64,000 nt of DNA from Pseudomonas sp. ADAK13 (GCF_012935715.1 NZ_CP052860.1:372001-436000), one strand, 5' to 3'; shown: positions 8,060-18,371, counted from the stretch's first letter. The notes: generated by a model from the sequence alone, not told the origin. Made by a program: numbers and translations.

Positions 8060-8775
8060 GTCGGTGTTCCAAATTGAAGGTGCAGGCGAAAATGCAGAGG
8101 GTCGAGCAGGCTTTCGACGGATTCCATGAACCGGTCCTGCCGGTCGTAGGTGGTGCGCAGGGCCTTGAGAAACACCGTGCCCACCGGGCGGCCCAGCAAT
8201 TGGGCGTCTTCTTCGTTCAGAGGCTCGGCACCGATCCATTGGCTGCCGGTGGCGCCGACGAAGCCGTAAGCCGCCAGGGTGATGGTCAGGGAGTTATCGA
8301 TCAAGCCGACGTGCGGCAGGCTTTCCAGGCCACCGGAGGCCGGCATCAGCGAGCGCTCCAGGGACACGAACGTGCCGTCGGCGGCGCGACGGCGGCGGTC
8401 GAGGGCGATGAATTGGTCAGTGCCGTGACTGCTGAGCAGGTCTGGCCGGGTGACCGCTTCCAGGCGCAGGATTTCGGAGGTCACCACCGCACCAGTGTCA
8501 GCCAGGGCCTGGGCCCAGCCGCTGCGCTGGTCCAGCACCATGCCGTCGAAGGTGACGATGGAGCCGACGCCGCTTTGGGTGGCGATGTAGCTGCGGCGCT
8601 TGAGCTCGGCCAGTGCTTCACGCAGGGTGCCACGGCTGACGGAAAACTCTTCGGCCAACTGATGCTCACCCGGCAGCAGGACACCGTCGGCCATCACTCC
8701 ACCCTCAATCCGGCGGATCAGCTCGTCGACGACGCGTTTTTTCTTATCAAATCGGACATGTCTAATCATGTACAA
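8056..8775 (-). CDS. GntR family transcriptional regulator with UTRA effector domain
   Basis: The 239-residue protein has an N-terminal winged helix with the GntR signature LPGEHQLAEEFSVSRGTLREAL near residues 33-55. A C-terminal HutC/UTRA-type ligand domain follows, ending in HFRLHLQFG. UTRA domains bind small metabolites that release the repressor. It heads the minus-strand catabolic set and overlaps the glycohydrolase start, so it probably senses the substrate of that pathway. No good ribosome site precedes either the first or the third codon (both ATG). A short inverted pair ACATG...CATGT spans the start (about 8756-8771) and could be an operator. Confidence 0.88.
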   Translation of the reverse strand: MYMIRHVRFDKKKRVVDELIRRIEGGVMADGVLLPGEHQLAEEFSVSRGTLREALAELKRRSYIATQSGVGSIVTFDGMVLDQRSGWAQALADTGAVVTSEILRLEAVTRPDLLSSHGTDQFIALDRRRRAADGTFVSLERSLMPASGGLESLPHVGLIDNSLTITLAAYGFVGATGSQWIGAEPLNEEDAQLLGRPVGTVFLKALRTTYDRQDRFMESVESLLDPLHFRLHLQFGTPT

Positions 8776-8839
8776 ATTGATAACCGAAAGCGCCCGGCTA
8801 CAGCAAGCGAATTATTTCAGGAGAAGGGAAAATTCAGCC

Positions 8840-9400
8840 TCAGGGTTCCAGGCCGATGGGGAAAAATACCCCGCCGCTCCAGACGCCAAGCCAGTTCTTA
8901 CCGTTGATCGGACGGGTCACCGCCAGCTCCACCAACTGATAGAACGCGTTGCGGTGAACCAGGGCTTCGAGGTTGGTACGCACCCGCACATACGGCGAGG
9001 GTTCCTGGGTGTCCGGGTCTATCACCACTCGCAGCGGATGCTCGATACCGGCCTCGACCTGTTCATCCACGTTGGTGGTAAAGCGCAGGACCTGGCTTTC
9101 GCCCTGCCCTTCGACTTCCAGGGTGACGGCGACAAAGGGCGCATCATCGACCTTGATCCCGACCTTTTCCACCGGCGTGATCAGGAAATAATCATCGCCA
9201 TCGCGGCGGATGATATTGGAGAACAGCTTGACCATCGGCTTGCGGCCAATCGGTGTGCCCATGTAGAACCAGGTGCCGTCGCGGGCGATGCGCATGTCGA
9301 TATCGCCGCAAAACGTCGGGTTCCACAGATGCACCGGCGCGGGCCCCTTGCCCTTGGGCAATTGCGCCAACAACTCATTGGCCTTGGCCGAATCGGTCAT
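8840..9400 (-). CDS. DUF1285 family protein
   Basis: The 186-residue soluble protein matches the DUF1285 family by its characteristic segments VHLWNPTFCGDIDMRIARDG, MVKLFSNIIRRDGDDYFLITPVEK and VRTNLEALVHRNAFYQL. The family is common in proteobacteria and has no assigned reaction. It lies 17 bases downstream of the DUF4823 lipoprotein gene on the same strand, so the two are probably cotranscribed. A GGAGTA ribosome site precedes the ATG. There is no signal peptide, so it should be cytoplasmic. Confidence 0.8.
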   Translation of the reverse strand: MTDSAKANELLAQLPKGKGPAPVHLWNPTFCGDIDMRIARDGTWFYMGTPIGRKPMVKLFSNIIRRDGDDYFLITPVEKVGIKVDDAPFVAVTLEVEGQGESQVLRFTTNVDEQVEAGIEHPLRVVIDPDTQEPSPYVRVRTNLEALVHRNAFYQLVELAVTRPINGKNWLGVWSGGVFFPIGLEP

Positions 9401-9417
9401 GGGGTACTCCTTGTGTC

Positions 9418-10023
9418 TTACTGATCGCTCATGCCCAACAGGCTGCGCGCGTAGTGCGCCAGGGGCTTGCCGATCAGATCTTCAGGCTTGTTGTCGTGGA
9501 ACGTCAGTAAACCGCCACGACTGCGAATCCGCACAGTATCAATCAAATACTGGGTGCTGGTCTCGATCAACATGACCTGGATGGTCCCGGTGTCGATACC
9601 CAGGCGATCCACCGCCTCCTGGTCAGACCATTCATCAGCGTTGCCGATACGGTCATCCGCCTGGGCGAAACGGCAGTACAGCAGGTAATGCGCGCCGGCC
9701 GCGCGGGCTTCCGACATCGCCTGTTCCAGGCCTTCGGGCTTGCGGGCGCGGCGGACCATCGGGAAATATTCGACAAATCCATTGAACGCTTCCTCGGCCA
9801 CCACGTTAGGCCGCGGATACGCGCTGCCCGGCGGGGTAAATGCGCCCTGGGCGATGAAGACGAAGGAGTCCGGTTGTATGCGAACCGAATTGACGCGGCG
9901 GGTATCGCTGTGGTCCAGCAGGCCGGCATCGCTCATCTGATAGCGCGTGCCTTCGGCCATATCACTGACGGTCATGCAGCCACCCAGCGCGAGTGACGCC
10001 AGCACCAAAACCAGACTACGCAT
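9418..10023 (-). CDS. DUF4823 family lipoprotein
   Basis: The 201-residue protein starts MRSLVLVLASLALGGC, a lipoprotein signal with the acylated Cys at position 16. The mature part carries the DUF4823 pattern (SVRIQPDSFVFIAQG, followed by an alpha/beta region ending in DLIGKPLAHYARSLLG). A longer frame exists, but the ATG at 10023 places the lipobox correctly. Function is unknown; the location should be the inner leaflet of the outer membrane or the periplasmic face of the inner membrane. It is followed closely by the DUF1285 gene. Confidence 0.78.
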   Translation of the reverse strand: MRSLVLVLASLALGGCMTVSDMAEGTRYQMSDAGLLDHSDTRRVNSVRIQPDSFVFIAQGAFTPPGSAYPRPNVVAEEAFNGFVEYFPMVRRARKPEGLEQAMSEARAAGAHYLLYCRFAQADDRIGNADEWSDQEAVDRLGIDTGTIQVMLIETSTQYLIDTVRIRSRGGLLTFHDNKPEDLIGKPLAHYARSLLGMSDQ

Positions 10024-10098
10024 CCTAATTCTCCAGAAGCCGGTGACGGAAAACCGGCGAATGGGCACGAGATGCAGATTTTGCGCCAGCTTGCGGGA

Positions 10099-11067
10099 CT
10101 AGCCGCCGATGATCTTCATGATGGTGGCGCCGCCGGAGAATGCCACTTCCTGCTTGTCGCCCAGGGCTTTGACCAGCAAGCGCTGCAAGGCCGGCAGGGC
10201 CTGGTGGCGGGGTTTGTCCAGCAGGTCGCCGACGTAGTGGCGGTTGCTCGACGACAGGCAGCCATGCAACCAGCCGGTGGACGACAGGCGCAAGCGCGAG
10301 CAGGTCCGGCAGAACGGCACGCTTTCATTGGCGATGACGCCAAAGAAACCCTTGCCGGGCACTTCGTAGCGAACGGCGGTGGCGTCCACCGGGGCATTGG
10401 CTTGCAGGTATTCATGATGCTCCCCTATCAGGCTGAGCAATTGCTGGAGGCTGACGAACTGCTGCAGGAACGCGTTGGAATCGGTGGCCAGGTGGCCCAT
10501 GCGCATCAATTCGATAAAGCGCAGCTCGTAACCACGCTCCAGGCAATAGTCGAGCAGCGGCATCACCTGGTCGAGGTTCTGGCCGCGCAACGGCACCATG
10601 TTGACCTTGATCTTGATGCCGGCGGCGCTGGCCTGGTCCATGCCATCAAGCACGGTGGCCAGATCGCCACCCCGGGCGATGCTGCGGAAGGCGTTGGCGT
10701 CCAGGGTGTCGAGGGACACGTTGATCCGGCGAATCCCGGCGTCCACCAGCAGCGGCAATTTGCGCGCCAGCAGTTGGCCGTTGGTGGTCAGGCTGATGTC
10801 ACTCAGGCCCATCTGCCCCACCGCGCCCATGAAGGCTTCCAGCTTGGGGCTGACCAGTGGTTCGCCACCGGTAATGCGCAGGCGCTCGATGCCCGCGGCC
10901 TCGATCAGGTACTCGACGCCACGCGCCATCGCCTCAGCCGAGAGTTCATCCTGCGCAGCCACCAGCCGCTTGCCGTTGGGCACGCAGTAGGTACAGGCGT
11001 AATTGCAGGCTGAGGTCAGGCTGATCCGCAAATTGCGGAATCGCCTGCCTTGACGATCAACGATCAT
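10099..11067 (-). CDS. moaA: GTP 3',8-cyclase MoaA (molybdenum cofactor biosynthesis)
   Basis: This 322-residue radical-SAM enzyme converts GTP to the cyclic intermediate of molybdopterin synthesis. The SAM cluster cysteines are CNYACTYC (21, 25, 28) and the SAM-binding glycines are TGGEPL. The C-terminal cluster is CRTCSRLRLSS with a later Cys in LHGC. The protein ends in the double glycine IIGG that MoaA needs for activity. The start at 11067 is preferred over an upstream in-frame ATG because the conserved domain begins there. No other moa gene is in the window; Pseudomonas often carries more than one moaA copy. Confidence 0.92.
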   Translation of the reverse strand: MIVDRQGRRFRNLRISLTSACNYACTYCVPNGKRLVAAQDELSAEAMARGVEYLIEAAGIERLRITGGEPLVSPKLEAFMGAVGQMGLSDISLTTNGQLLARKLPLLVDAGIRRINVSLDTLDANAFRSIARGGDLATVLDGMDQASAAGIKIKVNMVPLRGQNLDQVMPLLDYCLERGYELRFIELMRMGHLATDSNAFLQQFVSLQQLLSLIGEHHEYLQANAPVDATAVRYEVPGKGFFGVIANESVPFCRTCSRLRLSSTGWLHGCLSSSNRHYVGDLLDKPRHQALPALQRLLVKALGDKQEVAFSGGATIMKIIGG

Positions 11068-11181
11068 GAACCACTCCGGCAGAGGATAATTTGGGGGCGC
11101 GCTAAAACCTGACTGAAAAATCAAGTTTTAGCAAGAGTCCTTGCCTGAGTATATTCCTGGGTTACTGCGCAAGGCAGTAAA

Positions 11182-11838
11182 TCATTGGGCAGCTGGGGTT
11201 TCGGCGTTCGGCAGATCGGTGCTGTGCTTGCGCTTGTTGCCCATGCGCACGCCGATGTCCATCAGGAACTGGAAGAAACCTTCCTGGTCTTCCAGCACAT
11301 TGCTCCAGAACGGCGAGTGATACAGCGCCACGGCGCCGTGCACCAACGCCCAGGCGGCGCAGTAGTGGAAATACGGCGGCACGTCTTCGAGCTTGCCTTC
11401 GCTGATGCGGCCCTTGATCAGCAGGGTCAGGCGTTCGAAGTTCGAGGCACGGATCTTGTGCAACTCCTCGACCATTTCCGGCACCTGATGGCCCTTGACC
11501 ACTTTTTCTTCCAGGCGATCAAACAGGCGGTAGCGCTGCGGGTCACGCATACGGAACTCGAAGTAGGCGCGGGACAGCGCCTCCTTGTCCTTGTCGACAT
11601 CGGCCGAATGCAGCAACTCGTTCAGGTCGCGCTCGTAGTCGAGCATCAGGCGCAGGTAGATCTCGGCCTTGGACTTGAAGTGCTTGTAGATGGTGCCTTT
11701 GCCGATACCCACGGCATCCGCAATCATCTCGACGGTGACGCTGTCTTCACCCTGGTCGAGGAACAGCTTGAGTGCGGTGTCGAGAATTTCCTGCTCGCGG
11801 CGGCGAAACTCACGGACCTTGCGGGGTTCTTTGTGCAT
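11182..11838 (-). CDS. TetR family transcriptional regulator
   Basis: The 218-residue protein has an N-terminal TetR helix-turn-helix (ILDTALKLFLDQG, then VEMIADAVGIGKGTIYKHF, about residues 18-55). A helical C-terminal domain follows with no recognisable ligand pocket motif. Its position beside tatD and the putative rgsA small RNA matches the P. aeruginosa PA2957 neighbourhood. The ATG at 11838 is chosen over a frame running further upstream. The target genes are not evident. The C-terminal tail (RKHSTDLPNAETPAAQ) is unstructured. Confidence 0.87.
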   Translation of the reverse strand: MHKEPRKVREFRRREQEILDTALKLFLDQGEDSVTVEMIADAVGIGKGTIYKHFKSKAEIYLRLMLDYERDLNELLHSADVDKDKEALSRAYFEFRMRDPQRYRLFDRLEEKVVKGHQVPEMVEELHKIRASNFERLTLLIKGRISEGKLEDVPPYFHYCAAWALVHGAVALYHSPFWSNVLEDQEGFFQFLMDIGVRMGNKRKHSTDLPNAETPAAQ

Positions 11839-12135
11839 AAGAAAAAGGTCTGCAGAGGTGGATATTGGGAGGGTGGTGTGCCCCAAGCCGTGCTTGTGGG
11901 AACGTTTTACCCGGTGCGCGGGATTATCCCGACTGAACGGTCGTTGGGCAACGCCTATATGAACAACCTTTGCACTTAACTTACAGCGCGCCAACGAATA
12001 AGCCGATTTGAGTCAGAAATAAAACAGCCCGCTGCCGCCTGTGCATCGCAATCAATGAGAACTCAACCGAAGCGGGCGTATTCCAAATCTGTTTAAAAAA
12101 CGATCAGATGTGGCTGGACTGAATCGGATACTGAT
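11839..12135. other. Intergenic region between the TetR gene and the putative rgsA promoter
   Basis: No coding frame here is supported by a ribosome site or codon pattern. It must hold the TetR-gene promoter on the minus strand and upstream control elements of the plus-strand small RNA. A short AT-rich stretch (12091-12100) is visible; no clear operator palindrome was found. Confidence 0.5.
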
Positions 12136-12142
12136 CAATACT
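12136..12142 (+). promoter_or_regulatory. Putative RpoS-type -10 element of rgsA
   Basis: CAATACT differs at one base from the extended RpoS -10 consensus CTATACT. It is placed so that transcription would begin near 12149, giving an RNA of about 118 nt. RgsA is known to depend on RpoS in other pseudomonads. Confidence 0.5.
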
Positions 12143-12148
12143 TGAAAT

Positions 12149-12266
12149 GTCGGCGTGGCATCTCCCCCAAGTGACGCGTCGACCTGGGTACCGACGGACT
12201 GCGTACCCTTGTTTTACTCCTAATGGTCTTAGCCCGGATTCCCCCCCCAGAACCCGGGTTTTTTTT
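12149..12266 (+). ncRNA. rgsA: Probable RgsA small RNA
   Basis: A non-coding stretch between the TetR-family gene and tatD ends in a plus-strand terminator: AGCCCGG (12231-12237) pairs with CCGGGTT (12254-12260), followed by eight T residues to 12266. With an RpoS-like -10 at 12136-12142, the transcript is about 118 nt. In P. aeruginosa, rgsA (PA2958.1, about 120 nt, RpoS-dependent and influenced by GacA) sits at the same place beside the tatD homologue. Identity rests on synteny, size, terminator and promoter, not on a sequence alignment. gacS, the kinase upstream of GacA, is encoded at 41 kb. Confidence 0.7.
12231..12266 (+). terminator. Rho-independent terminator of rgsA
   Basis: A seven-pair stem with one G-U pair (12231-12237 with 12254-12260) is followed by T8 ending at 12266. 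It points away from tatD, which is transcribed on the other strand, so a plus-strand transcript must precede it. Confidence 0.7.
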
Positions 12267-12275
12267 GCCTGCGAT

Positions 12276-13061
12276 TTAGTGGCCGACGTGGGCCAGCGGG
12301 AACAGACGCTTGAAGTTTTCGGTGGTCTGTTCGGCAAAACGCTCGTAAGACTCGCCCCGCAGCATCGCCAGGTAATCCGCCACATCCCGCACGTATTCCG
12401 GCAGGTTGGGCTTGCCGCGATGGGGAATCGGCGCCAGGTACGGCGAATCGGTTTCCACCAGCAGGCGGTCTGCCGGCACTTGCCGTGCCACATCACGCAG
12501 GGCGTCGGCATTGCGGAAGGTGACGATGCCCGACAGGGAAATGTAGAAACCCAGGTCGAGCGCGGCCTTGGCCATGTCCCAGTCTTCTGTGAAGCAGTGC
12601 AGCACACCGGCTTGGGGCAACGCAGCTTCGCGCAACAGGGTCAGGGTGTCGGCACGGGCACCACGGGTGTGGACGATCACCGGCTTGCCGGTTTGCCGGG
12701 CCGCTTGCAGGTGCAGGCGGAACGACGCCTGCTGCAACTCGGCGGCTTCCGGTTCGTAGTGGTAATCCAGGCCGGTCTCGCCGATGGCCACCACGCGCGG
12801 GTGATTGAGCTCGCCAAGCAGCCAGTCGAGGGCCGGGGCTTCGCCGGGCTTCAGGTCCAGCGGATGAATGCCCACCGAGCAGTCGACGTCGGCATAACGA
12901 TCGGCCAGGGCTTTGACGTCGGCGGCGTTTTCGGCGCTGACGCCGATGCACAGGAAGTGCCCTACGCCGCGCTGACGCGCTGCTTCGAGGGCGGCATCGA
13001 GGGAGCCACCGTGCTGGGCCAGGTCGAGGCGATCAAGGTGGCAATGGGAATCTACGAGCAT
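12276..13061 (-). CDS. tatD: TatD family metal-dependent deoxyribonuclease/hydrolase
   Basis: The 261-residue TIM-barrel hydrolase shows all TatD metal motifs: DSHCHLD at residues 4-10, GETGLDYHY, the VHTRGA strand, HCFTED, and the C-terminal ETDSPYLAP. Family members are Mg-dependent 3'-exonucleases acting in DNA repair or degradation; this one is of the YcfH type that clusters with holB and tmk. It lies downstream of holB with 63 bases between. In many pseudomonads a pilZ gene occupies this gap, but none is present here. Confidence 0.9.
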   Translation of the reverse strand: MLVDSHCHLDRLDLAQHGGSLDAALEAARQRGVGHFLCIGVSAENAADVKALADRYADVDCSVGIHPLDLKPGEAPALDWLLGELNHPRVVAIGETGLDYHYEPEAAELQQASFRLHLQAARQTGKPVIVHTRGARADTLTLLREAALPQAGVLHCFTEDWDMAKAALDLGFYISLSGIVTFRNADALRDVARQVPADRLLVETDSPYLAPIPHRGKPNLPEYVRDVADYLAMLRGESYERFAEQTTENFKRLFPLAHVGH

Positions 13062-13124
13062 AGGGATCTACAACTTGAGTCACGGGAAGTGTCTGGCCAA
13101 CGATACACCCGTCGGCCACTGAAA

Positions 13125-14748
<1,624 letters not shown>

Positions 14749-14758
14749 TTAGTCAGAG

Positions 14759-15883
14759 TCATTGCGGGCTTTGCGGCGCGGTGTCATCGGGTGCGGGAGA
14801 CAGCTCGGCGGGCGTATCAACCGGTGCGTCCTCAGGTTTCGCCGCCGGTGCGGGCGCCGGACTGGAACGGTAGTCAGCGCGGCGCTTCATCTGGAACTCA
14901 CGCACCGCAGCGTTATGCGCATCCAGGTTGTCCGAGAAAATATGGCTGCCGTCGCCACGGGCGACAAAATACAGGCTGCTGCCCGCCACCGGGTTCAGCG
15001 CGGCATGGATCGCCTCACGCCCGACCATGGCAATCGGCGTCGGCGGCAGGCCGGCGATCACGTAGGTGTTGTAGGGCGTGGCTTCCTTGAGATGGGCACG
15101 GGTCAGCTTGCCGGTGTAGCGCTCGCCGAGGCCGTAGATCACGGTCGGGTCGGTTTGCAGCAGCATGCCGATCTGCATGCGCCGTACAAAAACCCCGGCT
15201 ATCTGGCCGCGCTCTTCGGCCACGCCGGTTTCTTTCTCCACCAGCGAGGCCATGATCAGCGCTTGATAGGGCTCGGTGTACGGCGCGTCGGCCGCACGCT
15301 TGCTCCACTCCTGGGCGAGGACATCGTCCAGACGGTTGTAGGATTTTTTCAGTAACTCGACGTCGCTCATGCCGCGCACGAAGCGGTAGGTGTCCGGGAA
15401 GAAGCGGCCTTCGGGAAACACACCGGGGTGGCCAAGTTTTTCCATGACTTCGCTGTCAGTCAGGCCCGACAGGGTTTGCTCGATCTTCTCGTGCTTGGCC
15501 AGGGCGGCGCGCACCTGACGGAAGTTCCAGCCTTCTACCAGCGTGATGCTGTACTGCACCACTTCGCCACGCTGCCACAGGCCGATCAAGCCTTCGGCGG
15601 TGAGGCCTGGGGTCATGCGATATTCGCCGCTGTGCAGCGGCTGGCCGTCGAGATTGAAGCGCCAGTAGAGACGCAACCAGAACGCATCCTTGAGCACGCC
15701 GTCATTTTCCAGGCGATTGAAGGTGCCGGTGGGCGTCGCGCCGGCCGGTACGTCCAGCAATTGCTCCTGGGTCAGATTCAAGGGCTGCTCAAGGGCCGAG
15801 TTGAGCTTCCAGGCCGAAGCGCCCAGCAGCAAACCCGCCAGGACCAGACCGATCTCCAGCAGCAATACAAATTTACGTCTCAA
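14759..15883 (-). CDS. mltG: Endolytic murein transglycosylase MltG (YceG)
   Basis: The 374-residue inner-membrane protein has a single N-terminal helix (about residues 4-24) followed by a LysM-like segment and the YceG catalytic domain. The catalytic Glu lies in SLVEKETGVAEERGQIAGVF. MltG cleaves nascent peptidoglycan and sets glycan length. The start is a TTG one base after the pabC stop, giving LRRKFVLLLE; no ATG suits the position. The Pro/Ala-rich tail after about residue 345 is probably disordered. Confidence 0.9.
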   Translation of the reverse strand: MRRKFVLLLEIGLVLAGLLLGASAWKLNSALEQPLNLTQEQLLDVPAGATPTGTFNRLENDGVLKDAFWLRLYWRFNLDGQPLHSGEYRMTPGLTAEGLIGLWQRGEVVQYSITLVEGWNFRQVRAALAKHEKIEQTLSGLTDSEVMEKLGHPGVFPEGRFFPDTYRFVRGMSDVELLKKSYNRLDDVLAQEWSKRAADAPYTEPYQALIMASLVEKETGVAEERGQIAGVFVRRMQIGMLLQTDPTVIYGLGERYTGKLTRAHLKEATPYNTYVIAGLPPTPIAMVGREAIHAALNPVAGSSLYFVARGDGSHIFSDNLDAHNAAVREFQMKRRADYRSSPAPAPAAKPEDAPVDTPAELSPAPDDTAPQSPQ

Positions 15884-15884
15884 A

Positions 15885-16700
15885 TCAAATATCCAATAGT
15901 GCGCGAACAATGCCCTGCAGTTTACGGGTGAGCGGCCCAACCGGCCAGCTCATCGCAGCACATCCGCGCACCGGCCAAATGCCATATACGCTGTTGCACA
16001 CAAAGACTTCGTCGGCCTGTTGCAGCTGTTCAACGCTGATGTCGGCCACGCTCGTAGGGATGCCCAGCACCTGCGCCTGGGCCAACACCTCGGCCCGCAT
16101 GACGCCGGCGACACCGCAGCGATTCAGATCAGCGGTAAGCAACACGCCGTCACGCACCAGAAACAGGTTGCTGAAGACGCCTTCGACAACTCGACCGGAC
16201 ATATCCAGCATCAAACCTTCGGCGTGATCGGCGTCCTGCCACTCGTTGCGGGCGAACACCTGTTCCAGGCGATTGAGGTGCTTGAGACCGGCGAGCAAGG
16301 GCTGCTCGGACAAACGGGTGGTACACGCAAACAGGCGAATGCCTGAAGCTGCATGTTCCGGGGGATAAGTGGCAGGCGGGCTGCCTTGCAGAATGCGCCG
16401 CGCGGGAGCGCCAGCGCTGATGCCATAACCGCGCTGGCTGTCGCCACGGGTCAGGATCAACTTGAGTACACCGTCACCGAGGGCGGCGGCATAGGCCAGC
16501 AATTCGCTGCGAATCAACGGCTGATTCGCAACAATCGCCAACCGCCTGCAACCCTCTTCAAGGCGCTGCAGGTGGCGGTCGAGCAGCACGGGCTGCCCGG
16601 CCTTGACGGCAATGGTCTCGAACAGCCCATCACCGTATGCCAGGCCACGGTCTTTCAGGGGCACTGCGCCCGCCGGCTGACCGTCGACCCAGCTTTCCAT
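15885..16700 (-). CDS. pabC: Aminodeoxychorismate lyase
   Basis: The 271-residue PLP enzyme of fold type IV releases pyruvate from aminodeoxychorismate to give p-aminobenzoate for folate. Visible features are RGLAYGDGLFETI near residues 18-30, the PLP lysine region LKLILTRGDSQRGYG, EGLMLDMSGRVVEGVFSNLF and EVFVCNSVYGIWPV. The ATG overlaps the fabF stop (TGATG), which decides the start. It sits between fabF and mltG, as in most gamma-proteobacteria. Confidence 0.92.
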   Translation of the reverse strand: MESWVDGQPAGAVPLKDRGLAYGDGLFETIAVKAGQPVLLDRHLQRLEEGCRRLAIVANQPLIRSELLAYAAALGDGVLKLILTRGDSQRGYGISAGAPARRILQGSPPATYPPEHAASGIRLFACTTRLSEQPLLAGLKHLNRLEQVFARNEWQDADHAEGLMLDMSGRVVEGVFSNLFLVRDGVLLTADLNRCGVAGVMRAEVLAQAQVLGIPTSVADISVEQLQQADEVFVCNSVYGIWPVRGCAAMSWPVGPLTRKLQGIVRALLDI

Positions 16701-17944
16701 CACTCGGCGAACCGGCGGAACACCAGGGAACCGTTGGTGCCACCAAAACCGAACGAGTTGGACAACACCACGTCGATCGGCATCTTCTGCGCTTCGTGAG
16801 GCACGAAGTTCAGGTCGCAGCCTGCATCCGGCTCATCGAGGTTGATGGTCGGCGGAGCGACCTGATCCTTGATGGCCAGCACACTGAAGATCGCCTCGAC
16901 CGCGCCCGCCGCACCCAACAGGTGGCCGGTCATGGACTTGGTGGAGCTGACCGCCAGCTTGTAGGCGTGCTCTCCGAACACCGACTTGATGGCCTCGGCT
17001 TCCGCCAGGTCACCCGTCGGCGTAGAAGTGCCGTGGGCGTTGATGTACTGCACCTGGTCGATGTTGACCTTGGCATCACGCAACGCGTTGGTGATGCAGC
17101 GTGCAGCACCTGCACCGTCAGACGGTGGCGAGGTCATGTGGTACGCATCACCGCTCATGCCGAAGCCAATCAGCTCGGCGTAAATGGTAGCGCCACGGGC
17201 CTTCGCGTGTTCCAGCTCTTCGAGGACCAGTGCACCGGCGCCGTCAGCCAGCACAAAGCCATCACGGCCCTTGTCCCACGGACGACTGGCACGGGTCGGC
17301 TCGTCATTGCGGGTCGACAGTGCACGGGACGCGCCGAAGCCGCCCATGCCCAAACCGCAGGCGGCCATCTCGGCGCCGCCGGCGATCATCACATCGGCTT
17401 CGTCATAGGCGATATTGCGCGCCGCCATGCCGATGCAGTGAGTACCCGTGGTGCACGCCGTGGAAATGGCGTAGTTAGGCCCCTGGGCACCCAAGTGGAT
17501 GGACAGGAAACCGGAAATCATATTGATGATCGAGCCAGGCACGAAGAACGGTGAAATTCGACGAGGGCCGGAATCATGCAACGTGCGGCTGGTTTCTTCG
17601 ATATTGGTCAGACCGCCAATACCCGAACCCATGGCCACGCCGATGCGCTCACGGTTGGCGTCGGTAACTTCCAGGCCGGCATTACGCACCGCCTGAAAAC
17701 CGGCTGCCAGGCCGTATTGAATGAACAGGTCGAGTTTGCGGGACTCTTTGACCGAGAGATATTCCTCGACATTGAAGTCCTTTACCGAGCCGCCAAAACG
17801 GGTGGAATAGGCAGAAAGGTCCGTGTGTTCGATCAGACCAATACCACTGCGGCCAGCCAGAATGCCCTGCCAACTGCTCGGCACATCCGTACCCAGTGGC
17901 GACAACATACCCATACCGGTGACTACGACGCGTCTACGCGACAC
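16700..17944 (-). CDS. fabF: 3-oxoacyl-ACP synthase II (beta-ketoacyl-ACP synthase)
   Basis: The 414-residue condensing enzyme extends acyl-ACP with malonyl-ACP. The active-site Cys164 is in the segment [10 protein letters not shown], and the two histidines lie in [11 protein letters not shown] and [10 protein letters not shown]. The N terminus [16 protein letters not shown] is typical. It is separated from acpP by 110 bases that hold a terminator, so expression relative to acpP is partly uncoupled. The CTCCTTTTT complement upstream gives a good ribosome site. Confidence 0.95.
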   Translation of the reverse strand: MSRRRVVVTGMGMLSPLGTDVPSSWQGILAGRSGIGLIEHTDLSAYSTRFGGSVKDFNVEEYLSVKESRKLDLFIQYGLAAGFQAVRNAGLEVTDANRERIGVAMGSGIGGLTNIEETSRTLHDSGPRRISPFFVPGSIINMISGFLSIHLGAQGPNYAISTACTTGTHCIGMAARNIAYDEADVMIAGGAEMAACGLGMGGFGASRALSTRNDEPTRASRPWDKGRDGFVLADGAGALVLEELEHAKARGATIYAELIGFGMSGDAYHMTSPPSDGAGAARCITNALRDAKVNIDQVQYINAHGTSTPTGDLAEAEAIKSVFGEHAYKLAVSSTKSMTGHLLGAAGAVEAIFSVLAIKDQVAPPTINLDEPDAGCDLNFVPHEAQKMPIDVVLSNSFGFGGTNGSLVFRRFAE

Positions 17945-17991
17945 AGCACTCTCCTTTTTCTAATGACGACACTTTGCATCAGGCTTAAAGG

Positions 17992-18025
17992 AAAAAACCG
18001 CACGCCATAGGGCAGTGCGGTTTTT
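17992..18025 (-). terminator. Terminator or attenuator between acpP and fabF
   Basis: Arms AAAAACCGCAC and GTGCGGTTTTT flank an 11-base loop; on the minus strand the stem ends in a T run. It would end most acpP transcripts, consistent with ACP being needed in far greater amount than FabF. Confidence 0.8.
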
Positions 18026-18054
18026 CCATCACAGCAAGCGACGATTACAAACTA

Positions 18055-18291
18055 TTACGCCTGGTGGCTAGTAACGTAGTCGATAGCAGCTTGAACGGTA
18101 GTGATTTTTTCAGCTTCTTCGTCCGGGATTTCGGTCTCGAATTCCTCTTCCAGAGCCATCACCAGCTCAACGGTGTCAAGGGAGTCGGCACCCAGGTCTT
18201 CAACGAAGGAAGCAGTGTTGGTCACTTCTTCTTCTTTAACGCCCAGTTGCTCAGCAACGATTTTCTTGACGCGCTCTTCGATGGTGCTCAT
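18055..18291 (-). CDS. acpP: Acyl carrier protein
   Basis: The 78-residue acidic protein carries growing fatty acids on a phosphopantetheine arm attached to Ser37 in the motif [12 protein letters not shown]. Helix II and III features ([18 protein letters not shown]) are standard. It has its own promoter and a terminator behind it. The holo form would be made by the phosphopantetheinyl transferase encoded at 57690-58406. Confidence 0.97.
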   Translation of the reverse strand: MSTIEERVKKIVAEQLGVKEEEVTNTASFVEDLGADSLDTVELVMALEEEFETEIPDEEAEKITTVQAAIDYVTSHQA

Positions 18292-18343
18292 ACCTTGTTT
18301 TCACTCCTAATGGACAAATTCAGGCAGCTGGCCAGTGGGTAAG

Positions 18344-18371
18344 TGTATAGAAAGGCTTTTCAGCTTTTCAA
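18344..18371 (-). promoter_or_regulatory. Putative acpP promoter
   Basis: On the minus strand TTGAAA (18371-18366) and TATACA (18349-18344) are separated by 16 bases. The start of transcription would be near 18337, about 46 bases before the acpP ATG, with AGGAGTGA as ribosome site. A dedicated promoter fits high ACP expression. Confidence 0.55.
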
